A stretch of DNA of 64,000 nt from Begonia masoniana (Eukaryota; Streptophyta; Magnoliopsida; Cucurbitales; Begoniaceae), in contig CM039510.1 of assembly GCA_022432975.1 (NCBI GenBank), positions 28,263,201 to 28,327,200 of the forward strand, in the 5' to 3' direction. This document shows, piece after piece, positions 23,451 to 33,225 of this stretch; within the stretch, counting starts at the first letter, position 1; each line of letters opens with the position of its first letter. The notes beneath the pieces are model-generated. The model searched no databases. It was given only the letters and a program-made list of their open reading frames with translations, and was not told the origin of the DNA. The translations under genes were made by a program, and so were the position numbers.

Positions 23451-24903
23451 TGTTGACTTATAGAGTGTTTAAGTCATAATTTGTTTTTGATTATGTATTT
23501 GTGTATTAAGTATACAATTTGATTATGTGTATTTAAATAAGAATTATCAATACAAGTTTGGTTGACAATACCCTGAACAAGGGTATTTTAGTTGTCTAAT
23601 AAAATCGGTTGGAGTATACAGAGCAGAACAGAAAAACAGGGCTGTAAAACGCATGCTTCTACCGATGACTATACATCAAAAAAATGGAAGCCTCTGTCGA
23701 TTGCTAAGCAGAAGAAGACGCCGTTTAGAAGTTATCATCTGCCGATAGCGTCTTTGATGACATATGCCGATGACGTGTCAAGTCAGTACATGCTTTCTCT
23801 GCCGATAGCTGTTTCTGAAGACAGATGTCAATGATGTGTCAAAGTACTTATTTGTTTCATCTGCCGATGATATGTGAACACGTATGCCGATGATGTTTGA
23901 AGCTACTCCTGCCGATTGACTAAACGACAAAAGGAGATAATAACCAAAGCATGCACATGCCGGTGAAATTTAAGGATGCGTCTGCCGATGGAATTTAACG
24001 CCTACACCTGCCGATAGCTTTTAAGCTTGCTCATGCCGATCACTAGACGACAAGTTTCATGAGTTCATCTGCCGATGGTTTTTAAAAAGACTTCTGCCGA
24101 TGGCACTTTTAAAGATGCTTCTGCCGATGGAATTCAAGGATATATCTGCCGATGGCATTTCAAGCAGCATTCACCGATGACGTGTCTCCGCTCATTAGTT
24201 GCATCTGCCGGTGAACTTCCGCCAGAATTCAAAGTTAGCCGCGAAGCTACAGTGACGTCGTTTTCAGCATTAACTCCAGATCTTTAATGGTGACGACGAA
24301 CAACATTTTCAGAAGCAATGGATATATGCTTCAGTACGGATGCTTCCCAACGGTAACATTTCTCCATTTTGAAGAAAGAAGCATTCAATTTTGTGAAGCA
24401 ATTTTATACAGAGTATATAAGCAGAAGAAAAGGCTCGAAGATTAACTTTTGCCAAATTTGAATTCTGAGCCCTAGCTGCGAAAGTTATTGCACACTCTGT
24501 TTTCCTCTCTACATCTCTCAATCCTAACTTGAGATTCACTTTTGTGAGATTGTAGTCTGAGCTTTATATTTCAGAAACTCAAATCTGTATAAGGCAGTGG
24601 ATTGGCGCCCGTGAAGTTCAATCCAGAATTGTAAAGGCAGTTGATCGGAGCCCGGAATCCCGATCTGTTATTTCTCGTGAGGAGAAGGGTAAGGATCTTC
24701 AAGGGGTGAGCCTTGGAGCGTGGACGTAGGCAGTTTGGCCGAACCACGTAAAAAATATTGGTGTTGAATCTCTCTTACTCTCTCTTTAATTTTGATATTA
24801 CCTTATTTGCAATTAAATTAATTAAGAGAGTAACACTAATTGATTATTAGATTAATTTTTAAAAGTCTAATTCACCCCCCTCTTAGACAATTCCGGTCCT
24901 TCA
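23451..24903 (+). repeat. Sirevirus 5' LTR (1453 bp)
   Basis: Starts TGTTGACTTATAGAG, ends GGTCCTTCA. About 23657-24220 is an array of TCTGCCGATG-type modules with TGACGTGTC and ACTAAACGACAA variants. A TATATAAG box lies at 24414-24421, downstream of the array, so the array is placed as a U3 enhancer. The transcript start is expected near 24450. Confidence 0.9.
24414..24421 (+). promoter_or_regulatory. TATA box of the Sirevirus LTR promoter
   Basis: TATATAAG, conserved in the 3' LTR at 35440-35447, about 200 bases after the last GCCGAT module. Confidence 0.7.
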
Positions 24904-24905
24904 AT

Positions 24906-24916
24906 TGGTATCAGAG
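24906..24916 (+). other. Sirevirus primer binding site (tRNA-iMet type)
   Basis: TGGTATCAGAG two bases after the 5' LTR end. Confidence 0.85.
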
Positions 24917-25710
24917 AGAGGTATTTATTGTCTAAGTTGTTTATCTAAGAGATATTGCTATCTGAAATAGCATTCAACATTAACAACTCACAAATAGAAG
25001 GTCAGGCAACAAATAGACCTCCATTCTTTGATGATAGTGACTATGTCTATTGGAAGTCTAGAATGAAAATATTCATTCAAGCCATAGACTACGAGACCTG
25101 GTGTATTATAGAAAATGGTCCTTTTAAGGCCATGAAAACTGTTGATAGGAAAAGTATCCCTAAGGACTCTTCTGAGTTAACTGAGTCCGATAAGAGAAAT
25201 CTAAGCCTTAATGCTAAGGCTGTAAACACCTTGTACTGTGCCTTAAATAGAGATGAATTTAATAGGGTACAAGGGTGTCAAAGTGCTCAAGAAATTTGGC
25301 ACTTATTAGAGGTCACACACGAGGGCACAAATCAAGTAAAGGAGAGCAAACTGAATATGCTCATTCACGAGTATGAATTATTTTCTATGCCCAAAGATGA
25401 GTCTGTCTCTTCAATGTTTACAAGATTCACTAATATTACTAATGGTTTGAAAGCTCTTGGTAAGTCTTATTCTAGTGAAGAACAGGTCAGGAAGATTCTC
25501 AGGTGTCTTCCAAGAAGCTGGCAGCCAAAGGTGACTGCAATTCAGGAAGCTAAGGATCTCAAAGCCTTAAAGCTTGAGGAGCTCATTGGATCTCTCATGA
25601 CGCATGAGATCACAATGAAAGCAAATGAAAAGGAGGACCTCAAAGAGAAGGAGGTAACAAGAAAGAAGGACATTGCTCTAAAGGCTTCCTCAAGTAAGCA
25701 AGAGGATTCA

Positions 25711-26727
25711 GAAGAAGAAGAAGAAGATGAGGATATTGCACTCATCACTAGAAGGTTCAGTAAGTTTCTGCAACGAAAGAGGATGCAGGGAAAAAGATTT
25801 CCGAAGGGTGAGAAATCTCAAAAGGAAAAGCAAATCACGTGCTTTGGGTGTGGAAAGCCTGGTCATATGAAGGCAGACTGTCCACAAGCAAAGAAGGGTC
25901 CTAAGAAGTTCAAGAAAAGGGCAATGAAGGCCACTTGGGATGATAGTGAAGAAGACGCCTCTTCATCAGAAGATGAGGAAGTAGCAAACCTGTGCTTTAT
26001 GGCACTCGAGAAAAGGTAGTGATAGTGATAGTGATAGTGATAGTGATAGTGATAGTGATAGTGATAGTGATAGTGATAGTGATAGTGATAGTGATAGTGA
26101 TAGTGATAGTGATAGTGATAGTGATAGTGATAGTGATAGTGATAGTGATAGTGATAGTGATAGTGATAGTGATAGTGATAGTGATAGTGATAGTGATAGT
26201 GATAGTGATAGTGATAGTGATAGTGATAGTGATAGTGATAGTGATAGTGATAGTGATAGTGATAGTGATAGTGATAGTGATAGTGATAGTGATAGTGATA
26301 GTGATAGTGATAGTGATAGTGATAGTGATAGTGATAGTGATAGTGATAGTGATAGTGATAGTGATAGTGATAGTGATAGTGATAGTGATAGTGATAGTGA
26401 TAGTGATAGTGATAGTGATAGTGATAGTGATAGTGATAGTGATAGTGATAGTGATAGTGATAGTGATAGTGATAGTGATAGTGATAGTGATAGTGATAGT
26501 GATAGTGATAGTGATAAGAAGAAGAAGAAGAAGAAGATGAGGATATTGCACTCATCACTAGAAGGTTCAGTAAGTTTCTGCAACGAAAGAGGATGCAGGG
26601 AAAAAGATTTCCGAAGGGTGAGAAATCTCAAAAGGAAAAAGCAAATCACGTGCTTTGGGTGTGGAAAGCCTGGTCATATGAAGGCAGACTGTCCACAAGC
26701 AAAGAAGGGTCCCTAAGAAGTTCAAGG
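25711..26727 (+). repeat. Tandem duplication of the gag knuckle segment around the hexanucleotide array
   Basis: 25711-25915 recurs at 26521-26727, offset about 810 bases, with two single-base insertions in the second copy. The intervening block is the acidic WDDSEEDASSSEDEE segment plus the (GATAGT)n tract. Confidence 0.9.
26017..26516 (+). repeat. (GATAGT)n hexanucleotide array, about 83 copies
   Basis: Roughly 500 bases of perfect GATAGT repeat. The parental gag has a short Asp-Ser run (GATAGTGATAGTGATGATG at 26727), evidently the seed. In the incoming gag frame the array reads TAG TGA. The long Val-Ile, Tyr-His, Ser-Leu and Ile-Thr ORFs on both strands are artefacts of the repeat. Confidence 0.95.
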
Positions 26728-27226
26728 ATAGTGATAGTGATGATGAAGAAGGTGAAATCATTGACGCCTTTAATGACTTAGTTAAACAGTTTGGCATGCT
26801 GAAAAATAAATACAATCTGTTGAAAAAGGAGAATACAGATCTATTAGAAAAGCATGCTAAAGAAGTAGACTTGCATGTCAAGGAAATTGATGAGCTTAAA
26901 AGTAAAAACGAAGATCTGAATAATATCATTCTGAACTTCACCAAGGGCGAAAAATTATTTAAGATGATAATAGGAGGTCAGAGAGCAAATTTTGACAGAA
27001 CAGGATTAGGATATGACAAGTCTAATAAAAAGAAAGCTTTTAAGAGTTTCTTTGTTAAATCTACTGTATGTCATAAGTGTAATGAAGTAGGACATAAGTC
27101 CTTTGTATGCCCACTAAAAACAAATGGCAAGAAAGATGGTTGTAAGTTACAATGGGTTCCTAAAGGAACCAGGCCTAACACTAAGACCCAAAAGTTTTGG
27201 GTACCTAAGAAGACAACCTAATTTCT

Positions 27227-30200
27227 GTGTTGCAGGATAATGCATCTCCTCTAAGAAATCAGTGGTACCTGGACAGTGGTTGTTCAAGGCATATGACTGG
27301 AGATGCAACTAAGTTCGCTGTTGTCAACAAGAAGAAAGGAAGTGTCACTTTTGGTGGAAATCAAAAGGGCAAAATTGTTGGCATTGGCAACATAGGTAAC
27401 CCTATCGATCCTGTTATAGAAAATGTTTTATTAGTTGATGGGTTAAAACATAATCTACTTAGCATTAGTCAATTATGTGACAAAGGTTATGAAGTAATAT
27501 TCAAATCAGATTCATGTATAATTAAAGATGCTGCAAATGGCAAAATTCTCTTTACTGGTTTTAGGAAAGAAAATATTTATGTCATTGACATTGATGATAT
27601 TGATTGTAGTATTGAAAAATGTTTTGCTGTGAATTCTTCTATTGACGGTTGGATCTGGCATAGGAGATTAGGACACGTAGGGATAGATACCTTAGCTAAG
27701 ATTACTAAGGAGAACTTAGTTAGAGGTATTCTTAAGATATCCTTTGAAAAGGATAAAGTCTGTGAAGCTTGTCAAATGGGCAAGCAGATCAAAAGTTCCT
27801 TTGTATCTAAGAATGCAATTTCTACTTCTAAGCCTCTCCAACTCCTTCATATGGACCTCTTCGGTCCTTCCAACATAGCCAGTCTAGGAGGAAAATTCTA
27901 TGCATTCGTCATTGTTGATGATTTTTCTAGATTCACTTGGGTTCATTTTCTGAAGTCTAAGGATGAAACCTTTGACACCTTTTCTAGTTTTAGGAAAAGA
28001 GTTCAAAATGAAAAGGAGCTCACCATTGTTGCTATTCGTAGTGATCATGGTGGAGAGTTTGAAAATGAGAATTTTGAACTCCTGTGTCTCAAGTATGGAA
28101 TTGAGCACAATTTCTCTTCTCCTAGGACCCCTCAGCAAAATGGAGTTGTTGAGCGGAAGAATAGATGCCTTCAAGAGCTTGCTAGGACTATGCTTAATGA
28201 AAACTCCCTTCCTAAGTATTTCTGGGCCGAAGCTGTAGCAACAGCCTGCTATGTACTTAATCGGGTCTCCATAAGACCTATCCTAGAGAAAACTCCATAT
28301 GAGCTCTGGAGTGGAAAAACTCCTTCTGTCAAGTATTTTAGAGCCTTTGGCAGTAAATGCTTCATTCTCAATACTAAGGATAACTTAGGAAAATTCGATT
28401 CCAAATCTGATATTGGAATTTTTCTTGGTTATTCTCTGACCAGTAAAGCATATAGGGTTTTCAATAGGAGAACCCTAGTTGTAGAGGAATCCGTTCATGT
28501 CAACTTTGATGAGTCCCCTCAGCCCACAATAAATGTGGATGAGGATGGTGTTTTGAATTATCAACTGGATTCTCTTTCCTTAGAAAAACCTACTGATCCC
28601 TCTCAAGCAGAAAAATCTTTAGAACCATCTTCTACATCTCTAGGTATAATTCATGTCAAGGATGAAAATCCTACTCTCCCTAGAGATTGGAAATATGTTA
28701 GAAATCATCCATTAGATGAAGTCTTAGGTGATCCATCACTAGGTGTTAAGACTAGATCCTCTCTTAGGAATCTTTGTGCCAATGTGACATTTATCTCTCA
28801 AGTAGAGCCTAAGAAGTTTGAAGAGGCCGAGAATGATGAGTATTGGATTTTAGCTATGCAAGAGGAGCTAAATCAATTTGAAAGGAGCAAGGTATGTGAA
28901 CTTGTTCCGAGGCCTTTGGTTCATCCCATTATTGGAACTAAGTGGGTCTTTAAGAATAAATTGGATGAAAATGGGATTGTAATAAGGATCAAGGCTAGAC
29001 TGGTTGCTAAGGGGTACTCTCAAGAAGAGGGTATTGATTTTGAGGAATCTTTTGCCCCTGTTGCTAGATTGGAATCAATTAGGATGCTTCTAGCTTTTGC
29101 CTGCTACAAGAACTTCACACTCTTTCCAATGGATGTAAAGAGTGCATTTTTAAATGGTTTCATAAATGAAGAAGTTTTTGTTGAGCAACCCTTAGGGTTT
29201 GAATCTTTTGACAAACCCGATCATGTGTACAAGCTTAGGAAAGCTCTGTATGGACTTAAGCAGGCTCCTAGAGCTTGGTATGACAGATTGAAGAATTTCC
29301 TTGAGGAAAGGAATTTCAAAAAGGGTAACTCCGATTCAACTCTGTTTACCATGCAAAAGGAGAAGGACATTCTGTTGGTTCAAATTTATGTCGATGACAT
29401 TATTTTTGGCTCAACTAATGTCAATATGTGTAATGAGTTTTCTTCCCTCATGCAGAGTGAATTTGAAATGAGTATGATGGGGGAGTTAAAGTTCTTCTTA
29501 GGATTCCAGATTAGTCAATCTCCTGATGGAATTTTCTTCTGTCAAGAAAAATACATTAAGGAACTCCTTAAGAAATTCGGATTAGAAACTGTCAAATCTT
29601 CTAAGACTCCTATGAGCACCACTACTAAGTTGGATAAAGATGAAAAAGGAATCAGTGTAGACATTAAGAAATATCGTGGTATGATTGGATCTTTGCTATA
29701 TCTGACTGCAAGCAGACCAGATATTCTTTTCAGTGTGTGTCTCTGTGCTAGATTTCAGGCTGCCCCTAAGGAATCTCACTTAACTGCTGTCAAAAGAATC
29801 TTTAAGTATTTAAGTGGAACTCCTGACTTAGGATTATGGTATCCAAAAGGTACTTCTTTCGATCTGATTGGCTACTCAGATTCTGATTATGCAGGTAGTC
29901 TAGTGGATAGGAAAAGCACCAGTGGAACATGTCAATTCCTTGGTGAATCTCTAGTTTCCTGGTATTCTAAGAAACAAAATTCTGTCGCACTATCAACTGC
30001 TGAAAGTGAATATATTGCTGCTGGCAGTTGCTGTGCACAAATGTTATGGATGAAACAAACTTTGGAAGATTATAATCTATTTTATGATAGGATTCCTATT
30101 CGGTGTGATAACACCAGTGCCATAAACATCTCTAAAAATCCTATTCAACACTCTAGAACAAAGCATATAGATGTCAGATATCATTTCATTAGAGATCATG

Positions 30201-30337
30201 TTCAAAGAGGAGATGTTTCTTTAGAGTTTGTCAATTCTGTAGATCAACTTGCAGACATCTTTACCAAGCCTTTGGATGAGAAGACATTCAATAGTATTAG
30301 AATAAGGTTAGGTCTCATTCGGGTTGAGAGAAAATGA
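27227..30337 (+). CDS. pol: Sirevirus pol: protease, integrase, reverse transcriptase, RNase H
   Basis: One open frame of 1036 codons. Order: aspartic protease ([12 protein letters not shown], residues 14-25), GAG-pre-integrase zinc region (WHRRLGHVG to CEACQMGKQ, about 143-187), integrase core ([25 protein letters not shown]), copia RT ([28 protein letters not shown]), and RNase H ([25 protein letters not shown]). This order, integrase before RT, defines Ty1/copia. The frame differs from gag and opens at a GTG, so expression would need a frameshift or gag-pol readthrough. Catalytic motifs look intact. It could supply proteins in trans if transcribed. Confidence 0.95.
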   Translation: MLQDNASPLRNQWYLDSGCSRHMTGDATKFAVVNKKKGSVTFGGNQKGKIVGIGNIGNPIDPVIENVLLVDGLKHNLLSISQLCDKGYEVIFKSDSCIIKDAANGKILFTGFRKENIYVIDIDDIDCSIEKCFAVNSSIDGWIWHRRLGHVGIDTLAKITKENLVRGILKISFEKDKVCEACQMGKQIKSSFVSKNAISTSKPLQLLHMDLFGPSNIASLGGKFYAFVIVDDFSRFTWVHFLKSKDETFDTFSSFRKRVQNEKELTIVAIRSDHGGEFENENFELLCLKYGIEHNFSSPRTPQQNGVVERKNRCLQELARTMLNENSLPKYFWAEAVATACYVLNRVSIRPILEKTPYELWSGKTPSVKYFRAFGSKCFILNTKDNLGKFDSKSDIGIFLGYSLTSKAYRVFNRRTLVVEESVHVNFDESPQPTINVDEDGVLNYQLDSLSLEKPTDPSQAEKSLEPSSTSLGIIHVKDENPTLPRDWKYVRNHPLDEVLGDPSLGVKTRSSLRNLCANVTFISQVEPKKFEEAENDEYWILAMQEELNQFERSKVCELVPRPLVHPIIGTKWVFKNKLDENGIVIRIKARLVAKGYSQEEGIDFEESFAPVARLESIRMLLAFACYKNFTLFPMDVKSAFLNGFINEEVFVEQPLGFESFDKPDHVYKLRKALYGLKQAPRAWYDRLKNFLEERNFKKGNSDSTLFTMQKEKDILLVQIYVDDIIFGSTNVNMCNEFSSLMQSEFEMSMMGELKFFLGFQISQSPDGIFFCQEKYIKELLKKFGLETVKSSKTPMSTTTKLDKDEKGISVDIKKYRGMIGSLLYLTASRPDILFSVCLCARFQAAPKESHLTAVKRIFKYLSGTPDLGLWYPKGTSFDLIGYSDSDYAGSLVDRKSTSGTCQFLGESLVSWYSKKQNSVALSTAESEYIAAGSCCAQMLWMKQTLEDYNLFYDRIPIRCDNTSAINISKNPIQHSRTKHIDVRYHFIRDHVQRGDVSLEFVNSVDQLADIFTKPLDEKTFNSIRIRLGLIRVERK

Positions 30338-30397
30338 GATTTTGTCTCTGTTATGAAAAAAAAAAATTCCTAAGTGTTAGAGCTTCTCCTTCTGTGA

Positions 30398-30515
30398 TAG
30401 CATCGGTAGATGCTGTACCTCTCTTTTGTCATCGGCAGATGTCTTGATACCGGTAGGTATCGGCAGATGCATAGTATCTGTAAGCATCGGAAGATGTATT
30501 GTTAATCTGCCGACA
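30398..30515 (+). repeat. ATCGGCAGATG modules in the pol-env spacer
   Basis: Five degenerate units (ATCGGTAGATG, ATCGGCAGATG twice, ATCGGAAGATG, and a CGGTAGGT variant), then CTGCCGACACGTG. The core is the inverse of the LTR array unit CATCTGCCGAT. They lie 60 bases after pol and before the env-like ATG. An internal promoter or enhancer role is inference. Confidence 0.8.
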
Positions 30516-30684
30516 CGTGTGGTTCATCATACCTATCAGTTCTACACGTGTGTCTCCCTCGCGTCGAGAGATGCCCCCTCTTTGTTTAAACTATGTGTCT
30601 TCTCGAAGACATTTCATTTCGCGCTCTTTCTGTGAGAAAATCCCCCTGCCCTACCAACCCTCTTTCTCGATTCCTAATCTTTCA

Positions 30685-32937
30685 ATGGAGCATATCGGTT
30701 CTTCAGCTCAAGCCATCTCCGTTCAGGCCAAGAAAAAGGCTAAGGTTTCTGATCGCCCTCCTCGTGAGATTCCAAGGGCAAATGCGTTTCCATCCTTCTA
30801 CTTTCTCACTAAAGCTGCCGAGAACAAGTTTCATGCCGATTACCAGTTCAGGTCATTAATTCCCAGTAAAGGTATTGATTTTGAAAGTTTAGCTGGGATG
30901 AACATTGTAGAACCCTTGACGGATCTTGGGTTAATAGGATTGTTTGAAACCGAATCCTTCTTCTATCCGGAAGCTATCCGGATGTTCTATGCCAATCTTA
31001 GCTTTACTGCTGACCCCCCTTCCATTAAAAGCTATGTATATAACAAATGCATAGAAATATCCCCTCAGTCCATAAATGCTCTTCTGGGAGCTCCTCATTT
31101 GGATAGCTGCCCCTATAAATATGTGACAGGCCATGAACTACCTTTCTTTGGAACTTCTGATGTTATACAGTTTCTCAGGGAAATTGCTTTGGACCCTAAT
31201 TCTTCTCCTGATCAGTTAAAGGGCAGACATTTGACCCCGAGGGCCAAAGTTTTTCGTCATATGATAGATTTCAATATTGTTCCCAAGGGTGGACATTATG
31301 ATGAGGTGAGCGCAATGGAGCTATTTGTTCTGTTTGCTCTCTATTTCAAGACTCCTTTCAATGTAGGATACATTGTGGTTCGAAGGATGATTTTGGCAGT
31401 ATCCTCTAAGGCTACATCCTTACCGTATAATTTGCTTCTTATGCGGTTATTTGCTCATCTTGAGGTTGTCCTTCCTGAGGAGGAAGAGCCTGTGAGACTT
31501 CTGCCCTCCAATTATTACTCCCAAGTCACTCTTAATAAGATGGGATTAAAAAGAATCGAAAAAGGAGTGCCTGCCTTAAAGAAGGCTAAGCAGAAGATTT
31601 CTAAGCCAGTTCCTGTCAGGCGTGGTAAACGCAAGCTTATCCTGCCTGAGGAGCCAACTGCTGAGGGAGAAGGTGAATCAGGAATTCCTGATTGTGCTAT
31701 TTCTCCATCTCAGGATTCCAGCTTTGATCCTCCTCCTCTTGTGCGTAGGCGCAGGACAGATCCTTCCTCCATAGCAACTTTTTCTGAGGCCACCTCTGCT
31801 CCCTCATCTGTACCTCTTCCTATTCCTGAACAGCCTCCTTCTCCTCCACCTTCTCTCGTATTACCTTCTCAGCCTGTTTTTCCTTCAATCTCTCCGGTAA
31901 TTCGAGCTATTTCTTCAATTTTCACTCATGGTCCTCCAGCTCTACCATCTCCAGTTCCTCCACCTCCCTCTCCACCTACGGCTCCTCCAGTTCCAGTTCA
32001 ACCACCTTCAGTTTCTCCACTCCTTGAACCTTCAGCACCTCCATCTCCAAACCATGAACCTTCAGCTCCTACCTCTCCAATCCATGTACTTTCATCTCCT
32101 CCATCTCCGATTCATGAACCTTCAACTCATCCATCTCCCGATCAGCAAGAGGTGCTCCCTCCATCACCTGTTCAACCTGCTCCAATCGCTCTGCCAGTCC
32201 AACCCCTTCTCTCCAATACTCTTGTAACTCCCCTGACATATCACAGGAGATTTTCTTTCACTGAGGCTCAGTACAATGAGATGCAAGCCTCTATTACCAA
32301 CCTTGGCATTGCCCTCAGTACCATCCAAAGTAAACTTGATGAGAATCATCTGGCCATGGGCGTTGCTTTGGATACAGGTCTTGGCCTGCTGTCTACAAAG
32401 ATTGATGGTGATCGACGTATGGTTGTCAGGGAACTTGAGAAACTCCAATTGTCCATTGCCGCCTTGACACCTGAACCTGAGCCTGAACCCGAACCATCAA
32501 GTTCTGGTCTCAATGTTCCCGAGGCCTGCTATGAAGATTTGCTTCTTCCCCTTTCCAGGCCTGCTGTTTTTGAAGATGTGCGTCTCATGCCCCTAGATAT
32601 TTATGAGGCTGAGCTCAAGTTCACTCTTCCTACATCTTCCTCAGCTCCTGAATCTTCCTCTCCTCCAGCCTGTCCAATGGAAGCTTCTCCTCCACCATGT
32701 ATGGATGTGTGCTCTGGTCCTTCTGTCGAGTCTCCTTCCTGCATGGACGTGGAGTTGTCCCGAGAGCCTTCTCCACCTCCTGCTCCCTGTCTGGCAATGG
32801 TGGTCTATCAATCGCCTCTCCCAAGAGATCGTGCTTTCCTTCAAGCTCTGGTGGATGGCTTTTTCAATCCCCACCGTGACGTGCCCTCTTATGTTCAGAG
32901 CGCCTTTTGGAATCGTCATTTAGATCTCTTCAAATAG
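30685..32937 (+). CDS. Sirevirus env-like protein (750 aa) with a plant-transposon-protein domain
   Basis: The frame is open from 30499 but the first good start is the ATG at 30685. Residues about 55-240 resemble the 'putative plant transposon protein' domain: FYANL at 101, ISPQSINALL at 125, LTPRAKVF at 183, FNVGYIVVRRM at 225. A basic patch (KKAKQKISKPVPVRRGKRK) follows near 320, then a long Pro/Ser-rich region (about 400-560) and an acidic EPEPEPEP stretch. No clear signal peptide or transmembrane segment is seen, so a true envelope function is doubtful; 'env-like' describes position only. The Athila env-like ORF at 54598 shares the domain. Confidence 0.8.
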   Translation: MEHIGSSAQAISVQAKKKAKVSDRPPREIPRANAFPSFYFLTKAAENKFHADYQFRSLIPSKGIDFESLAGMNIVEPLTDLGLIGLFETESFFYPEAIRMFYANLSFTADPPSIKSYVYNKCIEISPQSINALLGAPHLDSCPYKYVTGHELPFFGTSDVIQFLREIALDPNSSPDQLKGRHLTPRAKVFRHMIDFNIVPKGGHYDEVSAMELFVLFALYFKTPFNVGYIVVRRMILAVSSKATSLPYNLLLMRLFAHLEVVLPEEEEPVRLLPSNYYSQVTLNKMGLKRIEKGVPALKKAKQKISKPVPVRRGKRKLILPEEPTAEGEGESGIPDCAISPSQDSSFDPPPLVRRRRTDPSSIATFSEATSAPSSVPLPIPEQPPSPPPSLVLPSQPVFPSISPVIRAISSIFTHGPPALPSPVPPPPSPPTAPPVPVQPPSVSPLLEPSAPPSPNHEPSAPTSPIHVLSSPPSPIHEPSTHPSPDQQEVLPPSPVQPAPIALPVQPLLSNTLVTPLTYHRRFSFTEAQYNEMQASITNLGIALSTIQSKLDENHLAMGVALDTGLGLLSTKIDGDRRMVVRELEKLQLSIAALTPEPEPEPEPSSSGLNVPEACYEDLLLPLSRPAVFEDVRLMPLDIYEAELKFTLPTSSSAPESSSPPACPMEASPPPCMDVCSGPSVESPSCMDVELSREPSPPPAPCLAMVVYQSPLPRDRAFLQALVDGFFNPHRDVPSYVQSAFWNRHLDLFK

Positions 32938-33018
32938 TGATTTTTAGTTATATACATTTCTTTTAATGACTATTTGTTTCCTAAACATACTCTAATGTTG
33001 AATGCATTTTTTTTTATA

Positions 33019-33225
33019 ATGTCAATGGGGGAGAATACTATATTTGATTGAGAATACTATATTTGATTGAGTCTATTCTTTGGATATACACTGTACACTG
33101 TGATTTTGGAATTGCTCTGAATGGTTAATTGAATAACATGCATATACTATGGGGGAGCGGCTGGAATTATGGGGGAGTATCCTAGTTAATCAAATTTATA
33201 TTGTCATAATAAAAAAGGGGGAGAT
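33019..33225 (+). other. Multiple polypurine tracts before the Sirevirus 3' LTR
   Basis: GGGGGAG occurs near 33026, 33150 and 33170, and AAAAAAGGGGGAGAT ends directly at the 3' LTR (33211-33225). Repeated polypurine tracts are a known Sirevirus feature; the last one is the probable plus-strand primer. Confidence 0.85.

Larger units (their letters stand above)
24955..27221 (+). pseudogene. Sirevirus gag, disrupted by a hexanucleotide expansion and a duplication
   Basis: The first frame (24955-26019) encodes the gag domain (YWKSRMKIFIQ, then LNMLIHEYELF and ILRCLPRSW blocks) and a CCHC zinc knuckle ([15 protein letters not shown] near 25841), and ends in a TAG at the start of the (GATAGT)n tract. 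The second frame (26796-27221) has a coiled-coil-like stretch (LKKENTDLLEKHAKEVD) and another CCHC knuckle (CHKCNEVGHKSFVCP). Between them lie the expansion and a second copy of the first knuckle region with two 1-base insertions. The frame starts with TTG at 24955 and no suitable ATG is seen, so the start is uncertain. Function would be capsid and RNA packaging. Confidence 0.85.

Noticed and set aside
25863..26649. Long ORFs on both strands (Tyr-His, Ser-Leu, Val-Ile, Ile-Thr repeats, 182-231 codons)
   Set aside because: They only translate the (GATAGT)n hexanucleotide; no start context, domain or conservation.
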